Shown piece by piece: positions 1-9,800 of a stretch of DNA of 64,000 nucleotides (the first letter of the stretch is position 1; each line of letters starts with the position of its first letter). The translations under genes and the position numbers were made by a program. The DNA is taken from the NCBI RefSeq assembly GCF_008704935.1, contig NZ_CP023692.1, positions 3,943,501 to 4,007,500 of the forward strand, written 5' to 3'. The notes under the pieces were generated by a model. It was not told the DNA's origin. It did not search any database and worked only from the letters and a program-made list of their open reading frames with translations. The stretch is from Streptomyces vinaceus. GTDB lineage: Bacteria; Actinomycetota; Actinomycetes; Streptomycetales; Streptomycetaceae.

Positions 1-1512
1 CGTGGTGATGGACGACTCAACCACGACCTGCTCCCCGGCGAAAAGGGCCCCCAGGACGCTTGCGGCGTCTTCGGTGTCTGGGCTCCGGGTGAAGAGGTCG
101 CCAAGCTCACCTACTTCGGACTGTATGCGTTGCAGCACCGTGGACAAGAGTCCGCGGGTATCGCTGTGAGCAACGGTTCCCAGATCCTCGTCTTCAAGGA
201 CATGGGCCTCGTTTCCCAGGTCTTCGACGAAACCTCTCTCGGCTCGCTCCAGGGTCATATCGCGGTCGGTCACGCCCGCTACTCGACCACCGGAGCCTCC
301 GTCTGGGAGAACGCGCAGCCCACTTTCCGCGCGACCGCCCACGGCTCCATTGCCCTGGGTCACAACGGCAACCTGGTGAACACCGCCGAGCTCGCCGAGA
401 TGGTCGCCGACCTCCCCCGTCAGGACGGCCGCGCCACCCAGGTGGCGGCCACCAACGACACCGACCTGGTCACCGCCCTGCTGGCCGGCCAGACGGACGA
501 CGACGGCAAGCCCCTGACGATCGAGGAGTCGGCCACCAAGGTCCTCCCGAAGGTCAAGGGCGCCTTCTCGCTCGTGTTCATGGACGAGGGAACCCTCTAC
601 ACCGCCCGTGACCCGCAGGGCATCCGCCCGCTGGTCCTCGGCCGCCTGGAGCGCGGCTGGGTGGTCGCGAGTGAGACCGCCGCCCTCGACATCTGCGGCG
701 CCAGCTTCGTCCGCGAGGTCGAGCCGGGCGAGCTCATCGCGATCGACGAGAACGGTCTGCGGACCTCTCGATTCGCGGAAGCGAAGCCCAAGGGCTGTGT
801 CTTCGAGTACGTCTACCTGGCGCGCCCGGACACCGACATCGCCGGCCGGAACGTCTACCTCTCGCGTGTCGAGATGGGCCGGCGCCTGGCCAAGGAAGCC
901 CCCGTCGAGGCCGACCTGGTGATAGCGACGCCGGAATCCGGCACGCCCGCCGCCGTCGGCTACGCCGAGGCCAGCGGGATCCCGTACGGCTCCGGCCTGG
1001 TCAAGAACGCCTACGTGGGCCGGACCTTCATCCAGCCCTCGCAGACGATCCGCCAGCTGGGCATCCGCCTCAAGCTCAACCCCCTCAAGGAAGTCATCCG
1101 GGGCAAGCGCCTGGTGGTCGTCGACGACTCGATCGTCCGCGGCAACACCCAGCGCGCCCTGGTCAAGATGCTCCGCGAGGCCGGCGCGGCCGAGGTCCAC
1201 ATCCGGATCTCCTCGCCGCCGGTGAAGTGGCCGTGCTTCTTCGGCATCGACTTCGCCACCCGGGCCGAGCTGATCGCCAACGGCATGACGGTCGACGAGA
1301 TCGCCACGTCGCTCGGCGCGGACTCGCTCTCGTACATCTCGCTCGACTCGATGATCGAGGCGACGACCATCCAGAAGCCCAACCTCTGCCGTGCCTGCTT
1401 CGACGGCGAGTACCCCATGGAGCTGCCCGACCCGCAGCTCCTGGGCAAGCAGCTCCTGGAGAGCGAGCTGGCCGGCGGCACCGACGCCGCCGACGCGCTC
1501 CGGCGCCCGTAG
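1..1512 (+). CDS. purF: Amidophosphoribosyltransferase (5' end missing)
   Basis: Catalyses the first committed step of de novo purine synthesis, PRPP plus glutamine to 5-phosphoribosylamine. The frame is open from base 1, so the start codon lies a few codons before the window. The nucleophilic cysteine that becomes the mature N-terminus after propeptide removal is at bases 61-63 (DACGVFGV), followed by the class II glutaminase domain (QHRGQES near base 136). The PRPP loop (VVVDDSIVRGNT) is near base 1115. Cysteines in CVFEYVY, PCFFGID and LCRACF fit the Fe-S-containing, Bacillus-type subfamily. purM follows 108 bp downstream in the same direction, as is usual in Streptomyces. Confidence 0.97.
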   Translation, partial: RGDGRLNHDLLPGEKGPQDACGVFGVWAPGEEVAKLTYFGLYALQHRGQESAGIAVSNGSQILVFKDMGLVSQVFDETSLGSLQGHIAVGHARYSTTGASVWENAQPTFRATAHGSIALGHNGNLVNTAELAEMVADLPRQDGRATQVAATNDTDLVTALLAGQTDDDGKPLTIEESATKVLPKVKGAFSLVFMDEGTLYTARDPQGIRPLVLGRLERGWVVASETAALDICGASFVREVEPGELIAIDENGLRTSRFAEAKPKGCVFEYVYLARPDTDIAGRNVYLSRVEMGRRLAKEAPVEADLVIATPESGTPAAVGYAEASGIPYGSGLVKNAYVGRTFIQPSQTIRQLGIRLKLNPLKEVIRGKRLVVVDDSIVRGNTQRALVKMLREAGAAEVHIRISSPPVKWPCFFGIDFATRAELIANGMTVDEIATSLGADSLSYISLDSMIEATTIQKPNLCRACFDGEYPMELPDPQLLGKQLLESELAGGTDAADALRRP

Positions 1513-1620
1513 CGCCGCGACCCGCGACCCCGGCTCCACCTGCGCCGGGCCCTGTCTTTACGAGTGCTTCTCCCAGGGCCCGGCACCACCCGCAGTAACG
1601 ACACGAAAGCTCTCCCTGTC

Positions 1621-2691
1621 ATGACAGAGAAGACCACCGGTGCCAGCTACGCAGCCGCGGGCGTGGACATCGAAGCCGGAGACCGCGCGGTCGAACTGAT
1701 GAAGGAGTGGGTGAAGAAGACGCAGCGCCCCGAGGTCCTCGGCGGCCTCGGCGGGTTCGCCGGCCTCTTCGACGCCTCCGCCCTCAAGCGCTACGAGCGC
1801 CCGCTGCTGGCCTCCGCGACCGACGGCGTCGGCACGAAGGTGGACATCGCCCGCCAGCTGGGCGTGTACGACACCATCGGCCACGACCTCGTCGCGATGG
1901 TCATGGACGACATCGTCGTCTGCGGAGCAGAGCCGCTCTTCATGACGGACTACATCTGCGTCGGCAAGGTGCACCCCGAGCGTGTCGCGGCGATCGTGAA
2001 GGGCATCGCCGAGGGCTGCGTCCTCGCCGGCTGCGCCCTGGTGGGCGGCGAGACCGCCGAACACCCGGGTCTGCTGGGCCCGGACGAGTTCGACGTGGCG
2101 GGCGCCGGCACCGGTGTCGTCGAGTACGACCGCCTGCTCGGCGCGGATCGCATCCGTACGGGTGACGCCGTCATCGCGATGGCATCGTCCGGCCTTCACT
2201 CGAACGGGTACTCGCTCGTCCGGCACGTCCTTTTCGACCGCGCCGGCATGTCGCTCGACCAGCACGTGGAGGAGCTCGGCCGGACCCTCGGCGAGGAGCT
2301 CCTGGAACCCACCAAGATCTACTCGCTGGACTGCATGGCTCTCACCCGTACGGCCGAGGTGCACGCGTACTCGCACATCACCGGCGGCGGGCTCGCGGCG
2401 AACCTGGCCCGGGTCATCCCCGACCACCTGCACGCGACGGTCGACCGTTCGACCTGGGCCCCGGGCGCGGTATTCGACCTGGTCGGCAAGGCCGGCCGGG
2501 TGGAGCAGCTGGAGCTGGAGAAGACCCTGAACATGGGCGTCGGCATGATGGCCGTGGTCCCGCAGGAGTCGGTGGACGTGGCTCTGACCGCGCTGGCCGA
2601 CCGGGGCGTGGACGCCTGGGTCGCGGGAGAGATCCTGGACCGGGGCGACCGCGGCGAGAGTGCGACCCTGACCGGTTCCTACGCGAGCTGA
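1621..2691 (+). CDS. purM: Phosphoribosylformylglycinamidine cyclo-ligase
   Basis: AIR synthetase, the fifth step of purine synthesis, closing the imidazole ring with ATP. The protein is 356 residues, normal for the family. It begins MTEKTTGASYAAAGV and shows the conserved DGVGTK segment, the MVMDDIVVCGAEPLFM region and GGETAEHPG. An upstream in-frame ATG at 1564 exists, but the ATG at 1621 gives the family N-terminus. It lies 108 bp after purF with no terminator between, so the two are probably co-transcribed, and it is followed directly by a strong hairpin terminator. Confidence 0.97.
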   Translation: MTEKTTGASYAAAGVDIEAGDRAVELMKEWVKKTQRPEVLGGLGGFAGLFDASALKRYERPLLASATDGVGTKVDIARQLGVYDTIGHDLVAMVMDDIVVCGAEPLFMTDYICVGKVHPERVAAIVKGIAEGCVLAGCALVGGETAEHPGLLGPDEFDVAGAGTGVVEYDRLLGADRIRTGDAVIAMASSGLHSNGYSLVRHVLFDRAGMSLDQHVEELGRTLGEELLEPTKIYSLDCMALTRTAEVHAYSHITGGGLAANLARVIPDHLHATVDRSTWAPGAVFDLVGKAGRVEQLELEKTLNMGVGMMAVVPQESVDVALTALADRGVDAWVAGEILDRGDRGESATLTGSYAS

Positions 2692-2694
2692 GCA

Positions 2695-2744
2695 GCACTG
2701 AACCCGGTCCGGGGCGATGCCCTGGACCGGGTTCAGTGCTTTTT
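2695..2744 (+). terminator. Rho-independent terminator after purM
   Basis: A perfect 16-bp inverted repeat (2695-2710 with 2724-2739, stem GCACTGAACCCGGTCC) with a 13-nt loop is followed by a run of five T. It lies 3 bp after the purM stop. The stem is also placed to end the opposing DUF3073 transcript, although the T-run is only on the purM side. Confidence 0.92.
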
Positions 2745-2795
2745 GCGGTTTTTGCGTTGTGACTCGTGCAGACGCGAAAGAGACGCCGAAGGGCG

Positions 2796-3062
2796 TCAAG
2801 CGCCGCGACGCTGTGCCGACGGACCGGACTCTTCGTCCTCGTCGTCGTCATCATCGCTGTTGTACAGATCCGCGTACTTGGCGTACGGGTCGTCGTCGTC
2901 CAGATCGTCATCGACTTCGACCGGCTCGCTGACAGGCAGCAGCGGTTCCGTCGGCGATGCGCCCAGCTCATTGGCCAGACGCGAGAGGTCAGTCCCGCCG
3001 CTGTTGTACTTCAGCTGGCGGGCGACCTTTGTCTGCTTGGCCTTGGCCCGGCCGCGCCCCAT
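2796..3062 (-). CDS. DUF3073 family protein
   Basis: A small conserved actinobacterial protein of unknown function, 88 residues. It begins MGRGRAKAKQTKVARQLKY, a basic N-terminus. The second half is very acidic, with runs of Asp/Glu (DDDLDDDDPYAKYADLY and a DDDDDEDEE stretch). This charge-split layout is typical of DUF3073, and a nucleic-acid or protein contact role is only a guess. An open frame continues upstream to 3227, but family conservation starts at the ATG at 3062. It sits convergent to purM, a neighbourhood conserved in Streptomyces. Confidence 0.85.
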   Translation of the reverse strand: MGRGRAKAKQTKVARQLKYNSGGTDLSRLANELGASPTEPLLPVSEPVEVDDDLDDDDPYAKYADLYNSDDDDDEDEESGPSAQRRGA

Positions 3063-3343
3063 GGCTCGACCCCCTCGGTGACGGGGCTCGACGGCCCCAG
3101 AGTCTGACACGCGTTCATGGTTCGGAGCGGGCTCTCCGTGGAGAGACCGTCCGTAGGGGTTTAACGGTACCTGCTTCCGCGGCCATACGGTACGCCGCCC
3201 GCATGACGTGCCCCGGTGCAGGACCAATGAGGCGCCCCGTCCTCGCTGGTCAGCTGCGATTTTAACCCTTTCCTGGCGGGCGACCCGCCGAAGTGCAGTG
3301 AGTTCCGTCTCGCCGCAACCCCGGCGGGCGCACGCAGGGGGTC

Positions 3344-4456
3344 CTACAGGGCCGGGGCCGAGCCCTTCGCGGCCTTCGCGGCGCGGGCGTCAGCCATGCG
3401 CTGCTCGGCGATCCGGTCGGCCGCGGCGGCCGGCGGAATACCGTCAGCCTTCGCACGAGCGAAGATTTCGAGGGTGGTGTCGAAGATCTTCGTGGCCTTC
3501 GCCTTGCACCGGTCGAAGTCGAAGCCCCGGAGCTCGTCGGCGACCTGGATGACTCCGCCCGCGTTCACCACGTAGTCGGGCGCGTAGAGGATCCCGCGGT
3601 CCGCGAGGTCCTTCTCGACGCCCGGGTGGGCGAGCTGGTTGTTCGCGGCGCCGCACACGACCTTGGCGGTCAGGGCGGGGACCGACTCGTCGTTCAGCGC
3701 ACCGCCGAGCGCGCAGGGGGCGTAGATGTCCAGGCCCTCGGTGCGGATCAGCGCGTCGGTGTCCGCCACCGCGGTGACCTGGGGGTGCTTGTCGAGGACG
3801 CGGCGCAGCGACTCCTCGCGCACGTCCGTGATGACGACCTCGGCGCCGTCCTCCAGGAGGTGCTCGACGAGGTAGTGCCCGACCTTGCCCACGCCGGCCA
3901 CGGCGACCTTGCGGCCGCGCAGCGTCGGGTCGCCCCACAGGTGCTGGGCGCTGGCCCGCATGCCCTGGAAGACGCCGAAGGCGGTGAGGACCGAGGAGTC
4001 GCCCGCGCCGCCGTTCTCGGGGGAACGGCCGGTCGCCCAGCGGGTCTCGCGCGCCACGACGTCCATGTCCGCCACGTAGGTGCCGACGTCGCAGGCCGTG
4101 ACGTAGCGGCCGCCGAGGGACTCCACGAACCGGCCGTAGGCCAGCAGCAGTTCCTCGGACTTCAGTACGTCGGGGTCGCCGATGATGACGGCCTTGCCGC
4201 CGCCGAGGTCGAGACCGGCGAGGGCGTTCTTGTACGACATGCCGCGCGACAGGTTCAGCGCGTCGAGGACGGCCTCCTCGTCCGAGGCGTACGCGTGGAA
4301 GCGCGTACCGCCGAGGGCGGGGCCCAGGGCGGTGGAGTGGATCGCGATGACGGCCTTCAGGCCGGAGGCTCGGTCCTGGCACAGCACGACTTGCTCGTGG
4401 CCGCCCTGTTCGCTGCGGAACAGGGTGTGCAGGACGCCGTCGGTCATTTCGGTCAC
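3344..4456 (-). CDS. vdh: Leu/Val/Phe amino-acid dehydrogenase
   Basis: NAD-dependent oxidative deamination of branched-chain amino acids to 2-oxo acids, feeding catabolism and polyketide precursor supply. Family features are the N-terminal dimerisation/catalytic part with GGTRFHAYAS and GLDLGGGKAVI (catalytic Lys region), and the Rossmann fold at VAVAGVGKVGHYL. Length is about 370 residues. Three in-frame starts compete: ATG at 4471, GTG at 4456 and ATG at 4447. The GTG has GGGAG 8 nt upstream and is preferred. The frame stays open far upstream of these starts, but that part overlaps the promoter and the divergent gene and is not coding. The symbol follows the S. coelicolor valine dehydrogenase locus, remembered as SCO4089. 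Confidence 0.9.
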   Translation of the reverse strand: MTEMTDGVLHTLFRSEQGGHEQVVLCQDRASGLKAVIAIHSTALGPALGGTRFHAYASDEEAVLDALNLSRGMSYKNALAGLDLGGGKAVIIGDPDVLKSEELLLAYGRFVESLGGRYVTACDVGTYVADMDVVARETRWATGRSPENGGAGDSSVLTAFGVFQGMRASAQHLWGDPTLRGRKVAVAGVGKVGHYLVEHLLEDGAEVVITDVREESLRRVLDKHPQVTAVADTDALIRTEGLDIYAPCALGGALNDESVPALTAKVVCGAANNQLAHPGVEKDLADRGILYAPDYVVNAGGVIQVADELRGFDFDRCKAKATKIFDTTLEIFARAKADGIPPAAAADRIAEQRMADARAAKAAKGSAPAL

Positions 4457-4639
4457 GGTGGTGACTCCCATGGAAGAGATGCGGCGGAATGACGCCCGCC
4501 CTGCGGGTGGGGGAGGGCGTGCTGGGAGCAGAGTAAGACCTCCGGGCCGTGCGTAGGCGACCTGTCCGGAGATCGGAACGCTCCGGGGGTGCGGGGCGCC
4601 CGGAGAGTAGCTCCCGGCGGGGCGGGGGAGTACGAGAGC

Positions 4640-5494
4640 GTGAGCGAATCCTCCGACCCCAAGCTGCCCGCGGCGCGCTCGGCGCCGACCGTCCCGTACG
4701 CCTCCTACCTGCGCGTCTACGAGCCCCTGGCGGCCTTCTCGGAGCCGGAGCGCACGCACTGGGCCTCGTACGCGCGGCGCGGCGTGGTGGCGACGGCCCA
4801 GGACGAACTGCGTCGCTCCCTCTCCGACTTGGTCCGGGTCCCGGTGGTCGGGGTGCCGGCGCACGAGAGCGCGGACGCCTTCACGGCGGAGGTGGACGGG
4901 GTGCTGCTGGTCTGCCCCTGGCGGACCAGACTGCGCGGCTGGCTGGCGCTCCAGGAGCTCGTCGACCAGTTCCCGCTCCCGGTGCTGGACGCGGCCCTCC
5001 CGCCGGGTGTGCGGCGCCGGGCGGCCGAGGAGTACGAGCGCTGGCGCGAGCGGAACCCCGACGCGCGCCCGTGGATCCGTACCGGGGTGTGGCAGGTGCC
5101 GCTGCGCTGGTTCGTGCTGGTGGCCGACGAGGAGCGGGAGTACCTGCCGGGCGAGCGGCTGCGCTACCGGACGCCGATGGTGCAGGCCCGGCGGCGGCTC
5201 GCGCGGGCCCTGCGGATCCTGCGGGCGGCCGAGGGGTACGGGGGGCTCGCGGAGGGGCTGGTGGACGTCGGCAGCTGGCTGGAGGAGTTCCACCCGCGTT
5301 CGATGGTCGAGCTGGACTACGCGGGCCTGGTGCACGCGCTGCCGGCGGAGCGGCTGCGCACCGACCGGTCGGCCCGGGAGGTGGCGGTGGGGATCGCGGC
5401 GCTGGGGGCCGGGGACGCGGACGCGGCGGCGGAGGCGTACGCGGAGCTGGCCGAACGCTGGCGGGAGGTCCGGGAGAGACTGTTCGCGAACTGA
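4640..5494 (+). CDS. Conserved hypothetical protein (Streptomyces)
   Basis: 284 residues starting at a GTG with GGGGGAG 9 nt upstream. I recognise no catalytic motif. It is a soluble, Arg/Glu-rich protein with many Trp and Tyr in the middle (WRTRLRGWLALQELVDQF, WIRTGVWQVPLRWFVLVAD), no signal peptide and no membrane segment. The C-terminal third looks helical and Ala/Glu-rich. It sits divergent from vdh and ahead of bldC, a position that is conserved in Streptomyces. Function unknown. Confidence 0.75.
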   Translation: MSESSDPKLPAARSAPTVPYASYLRVYEPLAAFSEPERTHWASYARRGVVATAQDELRRSLSDLVRVPVVGVPAHESADAFTAEVDGVLLVCPWRTRLRGWLALQELVDQFPLPVLDAALPPGVRRRAAEEYERWRERNPDARPWIRTGVWQVPLRWFVLVADEEREYLPGERLRYRTPMVQARRRLARALRILRAAEGYGGLAEGLVDVGSWLEEFHPRSMVELDYAGLVHALPAERLRTDRSAREVAVGIAALGAGDADAAAEAYAELAERWREVRERLFAN

Positions 5495-5735
5495 CCCCCG
5501 GAGTGACCCCCGAGGTACTCCGTCACGACACTTTCGGGCCTTAGTTCCAGGACCTACGTCCCGATACGGGCCATTGACTCAAGCGTGACGGACCGCACTA
5601 TCTACACCCTTGCGCCCTTCCCCTACCCTCGTGCCAAAATAGGACAAGGAGTCCGGGGAGGGTTCCTTCCACCCAACTTTGGGCGGAATGCTCGGCATTG
5701 CACTCTACGGGGGGTCCTGATGACTCCTGATCGCT

Positions 5736-5754
5736 CTGTGACTGATCGTCACAG
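5736..5754. promoter_or_regulatory. Inverted repeat upstream of bldC
   Basis: CTGTGAC, a 5-nt spacer, then GTCACAG: a perfect 7-bp dyad 241 bp before the bldC start. It resembles a CRP/FNR-family site, but the TGTGA/TCACA spacing is 7 rather than the canonical 6, so the binding protein is uncertain. Confidence 0.4.
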
Positions 5755-5957
5755 TGGGGTGACTGTCCGTTATGGGGCGGTCCATCGGCTTCCGCCGCTG
5801 ATGAACACCTCGGAGGGCAATTCCATCGGTTTGGCCGTCGAGGCTGGACGGATGGTGTAGTTGTAGTGCCGAGGACAAGCCGTTCGTCCTATAACCGACT
5901 CGGCCCGCGTATGTCCATTTCGGGCAACGCGGGCCAAGGTGCAGAATTTAGAGGAAA

Positions 5958-5977
5958 GAACCGAGATGGTTCGGTTC
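5958..5977 (+). promoter_or_regulatory. Hairpin ahead of bldC ribosome site
   Basis: GAACCGA and TCGGTTC pair around a 6-nt loop, ending 4 nt before the GAGGAGG ribosome site (5982-5988). In the mRNA it would sit directly against the ribosome site and could modulate bldC translation. No function is proven. Confidence 0.35.
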
Positions 5978-5994
5978 TCCCGAGGAGGCCGCTC

Positions 5995-6201
5995 ATGACC
6001 GCTCGCACCCCTGATGCCGAGCCGCTGCTGACCCCGGCTGAGGTTGCCACGATGTTCCGCGTGGACCCGAAGACGGTCACCCGCTGGGCCAAGGCTGGCA
6101 AGCTCACGTCCATCCGCACCCTGGGTGGACACCGCCGTTACCGCGAGGCCGAGGTTCGCGCTCTGCTCGCGGGAATTCCGCAGCAGCGCAGCGAGGCCTG
6201 A
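5995..6201 (+). CDS. bldC: Developmental transcriptional regulator BldC
   Basis: A 68-residue MerR-type single-domain DNA-binding protein that controls entry into development in Streptomyces. The sequence is the classic one: LLTPAEVATMFRVDPKTVTR (winged-helix recognition segment) and TLGGHRRYREAEV. The ATG at 5995 has GAGGAGG with 6-nt spacing. There is no effector domain, as in known BldC, which binds DNA as head-to-tail oligomers on direct repeats. A strong terminator follows about 100 bp downstream, so it is monocistronic. Confidence 0.97.
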   Translation: MTARTPDAEPLLTPAEVATMFRVDPKTVTRWAKAGKLTSIRTLGGHRRYREAEVRALLAGIPQQRSEA

Positions 6202-6307
6202 GGTCGCGCAAGCACCCCGCTTTACCGGGCTTGAATCGGGTCCCCCAATCCGATGAAACCCAAAGGCTTCACACGCCTGGACCTGCCCCAACAGGTTCTT
6301 GTCGTCA

Positions 6308-6347
6308 GATCGCGCTGGACTCCGCCGGGTCCAGCGCGATCTTTTTT
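6308..6347 (+). terminator. Rho-independent terminator after bldC
   Basis: AGATCGCGCTGGAC (from 6308) pairs with GTCCAGCGCGATCT around an 8-nt loop, followed by six T. Clear intrinsic terminator about 105 bp after the bldC stop. Confidence 0.9.
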
Positions 6348-6684
6348 ATGCCCGGGGAGGGGTGGGATCGGGCGCGCAAGGGGAGGTCGGCGGGTGGGTG
6401 CCATTGCACATATTAAATCGAGCACGCGTATGGGTGCGATAAATGTGCGAGTCTCAAAAACTCATGTGGTGACTCCCGTCACAGGCAGTGACCCTTGTGC
6501 GACGCGCAATGCACCCGTAAGGGGACGTGCGTCGCAGAGTGCCTCATGCGGACGGGGGATTTCGGCGCGGGGGGCGTGTGGGCGGCGCGCGGGGGGCGGC
6601 GCGGTGCGCCGGGCGAGGGGTGCCGCCTACCGGGTGCGAGGTGCTGGGTGCAGGGTGCGGGGCACGGGCCGCTGGGCAACGCAA
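6348..6684. other. Intergenic region, bldC to tRNA-Asp
   Basis: No gene seen. The left part is AT-richer (cacatattaaatcg near 6407). The right part is G-rich with short imperfect direct repeats of the type GGTGC(G/A)GGGTGC between about 6615 and 6665. Small frames here have no ribosome sites. Confidence 0.4.
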
Positions 6685-6716
6685 CAGGGCCCGTATCCCT
6701 GGGGATACGGGCCCTG
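6685..6716 (-). terminator. Hairpin downstream of tRNA-Asp
   Basis: CAGGGCCCGTATCCC and GGGATACGGGCCCTG form a perfect 15-bp stem with a 2-nt loop, 9 bp beyond the 3' end of the leftward tRNA-Asp. It lacks a T-run, as many Streptomyces terminators do. Confidence 0.75.
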
Positions 6717-6725
6717 CTCTTCTTG

Positions 6726-6799
6726 CGAACCTGACGGGACTTGAACCCGCGACCTCCACCTTGACAGGGTGGCGAGCTAACCAACTGCTCCACAGGTCC
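6726..6799 (-). tRNA. tRNA-Asp (GTC), copy 1
   Basis: Complete 74-nt cloverleaf on the minus strand with anticodon loop CTGTCAA between CCACC/GGTGG stems and the GGTTCAAGTCC T-arm. The acceptor is GGACCTG with CAGGTTC and one G-U pair, discriminator G. CCA is not encoded. It is nearly identical to the copy at 13183-13256. Confidence 0.96.
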
Positions 6800-6868
6800 T
6801 TGATTTGCGGCCGCCGGGCGGCTGCGAATCAGACTGTACCCCAGCTCAGGGGGTGCAGTCGAACCCGA

Positions 6869-9800
6869 TCAGCGGGCGGGCCCCGGGGCCGCCGCGTCCA
6901 CCGCCTTCACGATCCGCTTGTCGGAGACCGGGTACGCCGTCCCGAGCGCGTGCGCGAAGTAGCTGACCCGGAGTTCCTCGATCATCCAGCGGATGTCGGT
7001 GACCGCGGACGGCACCGGCCGGCCCTTCGGGAGCTGCTCCAGCAGCCACGCGTACTCGTCCTGCATCTCGTGCACCTTCTGCATGCGCGTGGTGTCGCGC
7101 TGGGCGCCCGTGGGCATCTGCTGGAGCCGCCGGTCCACCGCCACCAGGTAGCGCATCAGGTCCGGCAGCCGGCGCAGGCCCGTGAGGGTCACGAAGCCGG
7201 GCGGTACGAGGGCCGCCAGCTGCGTCCTGACGTCCTGCACGTTCGCCACCAGGGCCAGGCTGTTCGTGGCCTTCAGGCGGCGCTCACAGGCCTGCCAGGC
7301 GGCCAGCACCTGCTGCACCTGGGCCACGGTCCGCACGGTCGTGTCCACGAGGTCGGCGCGGACGGCCTCGTAGAGGGCGCGGAAGGCCGCCTCGTCCCAG
7401 GCCGGGCCGCCGTGGTCCGCGATCAGCTTGTCGGTCGCGGCGGTCGCGCAGTCGTCGAACAGCGCCTGGATGGAGCCGTGCGGATTGCGGGACAGGGCCA
7501 GCTTCTGCTGGTTGGTCAGGTGGTCCGAGGCGAACTTCGCCGGGTTCACCGGGATGTTCAGCAGGATCAGCCGCCGCGTGCCGAGCCACATCGCCTGCTG
7601 CTGCTCGGCCTCCGTGTCGAAGAGCCGTACGGAGACGCTCGTCCCCTCGTCCACCAGCGCCGGGTACGCCTTCACCGGCTGTCCCGCGCGCCGGGTCTCG
7701 AAGACCTTGGTCAGCGTGCCGATCGTCCAGTCGGTCAGCCCCGTGCGCTCCAGCGACTCCCCGCCCGCGCGCTCGGCGGTGGCCGCGGCGGCCTTGGAGA
7801 GCGCCTGGCGGGCCTTGGGCTTCAGCTTCAGCCGCAGGGCCTCCAGGTCCTTGTCCTCGGCGAGGTTCTTGCGGCGCTCGTCGACGATCCGGAAGGTGAT
7901 CTTCAGGTGGTCCGGGATCCGGCCGAGGTCGAAGTCCTCGGCCGTGACCGGGACCCCGACCATCCGCTGGAGCTCGCGCGCCAGCGTCACCGGCAGCGGC
8001 TCCTGGAGGGGCACCGCCGTGGCGAGGAAGCGCGTTGCGAAGTTCGGCGCCGGTACGTAGTGCCGGCGGATCGGCTTGGGCAGCGAGCGGATCAGCTCGG
8101 TGACGACCTCCTCGCGCAGGCCCGGGATCTGCCAGTCGAAGCCCTCGTCGGTGACTTGGTTCAGCACTTGGAGCGGGATGTGGACGGTGACGCCGTCCGC
8201 GTCCGCGCCCGGCTCGAACTGGTAGGTCACCCGGAACTTCAGCTGCCCCTGGCGCCAGGAGTCCGGATAGTCGGCCTTGGTGACCCCGGCCGCCTTCTCC
8301 GTCAGCAGCATCTCGCGCTCGAAGTCGAGGAGTTCCGGCTCCTCCCGCTTCTTGTGCTTCCACCAGGAGTCGAAGTGCGCGCCCGAGACCACGTGCTCGG
8401 GGATCCGCTGGTCGTAGAAGTCGAACAGGGTCTCGTCGTCCACGACGATGTCGCGGCGCCGCGCCCGGTTCTCCAGCTCCTCGACCTCGGTGAGCAGCTT
8501 GCGGTTGTCGGCGTAGAACTTGTGGTGCGTGCGCCAGTCGCCCTCGACCAGCGCGTTGCGGATGAACAGTTCGCGCGAGACCTCGGCGTCGATCCGGCCG
8601 TAGTTGATCTTCCGCTGGGCGACGATCGGCACGCCGTACAGCGTGACCTTCTCGTACGCCATGACGGCCGCCTGGTCCTTCTCCCAGTGCGGCTCGCTGT
8701 ACGTGCGCTTGATCAGGTGCTGGGCGAGCGGCTCGACCCACTCCGGCTCCACCTTGGCGTTGACCCGCGCCCACAGCCGCGAGGTCTCCACGAGCTCCGC
8801 CGACATCAGGAACTTCGGCTGCTTCTTGAAGAGCGCCGATCCCGGGAAGATCGCGAACTTGGCGGACCGGGCCCCCAGGTACTCGTTCTTGTCGGTGTCC
8901 TTGAGGCCGATGTGCGAGAGCAGGCCGGCCAGCAGCGAGATGTGCACGCTCGTCTCGGGGGCGTCGCCCTCGTTGACGTGGATGCCCATGCCCTTGGCGA
9001 CCGTGCGCAGCTGCGAGTAGATGTCCTGCCACTCGCGGATCCGCAGGAAGTTCAGGTACTCCTGCTTGCACATCCGGCGGAACGAGGACGAGCCGCGCTC
9101 CTTCTGCTGCTCGCGGACGTAGCGCCACATGTTCAGGAACGAGAGGAAGTCGCTGGTCTCGTCCTTGAAGCGGGCGTGGTTCTGGTCGGCCTGCGTCTGC
9201 TTGTCCGAGGGCCGCTCGCGCGGGTCCTGGATGGACAGGGCCGCCGCGATGACCATGACCTCGCGGACGCAGTTGTTCTTGTCCGCCTCGACGACCATGC
9301 GGGCCAGGCGCGGGTCCACGGGCAGCTGGGAGAGCTGCCGGCCCATCGGGGTGAGCCGCTTCTTCGGATCCTTCTCCGCGGGGTCCAGTGCGCCGAGCTC
9401 CTGGAGCAGCTGGACGCCGTCGCGGATGTTGCGGTGGTCCGGCGGGTCGATGAACGGGAACTTCTCGATCTCGCCGAGGCCGGCCGCGGTCATCTGGAGG
9501 ATGACGGAGGCCAGGTTCGTCCGCAGGATCTCGGCGTCCGTGAATTCGGGACGGGAGAGGAAGTCGTCCTCGGAGTAGAGCCGGATGCAGATGCCGTCGC
9601 TGGTGCGGCCGCAGCGGCCCTTGCGCTGGTTGGCGCTGGCCTGGGAGATCCGCTCGATGGGGAGGCGCTGGACCTTGGTGCGGTGGCTGTAGCGGGAGAT
9701 CCGGGCGGTGCCCGGGTCGATCACGTACTTGATGCCGGGGACGGTGAGGGAGGTCTCGGCGACGTTGGTCGCGAGAACGATCCTTCGGCCCGTGTGCTGC

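Larger units (their letters stand above)
5495..5994. other. 500-bp intergenic region upstream of bldC
   Basis: Holds no convincing gene. A 91-codon frame from 5585 lacks coding character. The region carries a 7-bp inverted repeat at 5736-5754, a small hairpin at 5958-5977 just ahead of the bldC ribosome site, and noticeably lower GC than its surroundings. This fits a long leader or a multi-input promoter for bldC. A TTGACT at 5574 lies 19 bp from a TATCTA-like element, which is too weak to call as a promoter. Confidence 0.5.

Noticed and set aside
3063..3343. Gene between DUF3073 and vdh
   Set aside because: Short overlapping frames only, with no ribosome site. It is treated as the DUF3073 promoter and vdh 3' region.
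5585..5860. 91-codon frame upstream of bldC
   Set aside because: No ribosome site, and composition is non-coding. It spans the dyad region.
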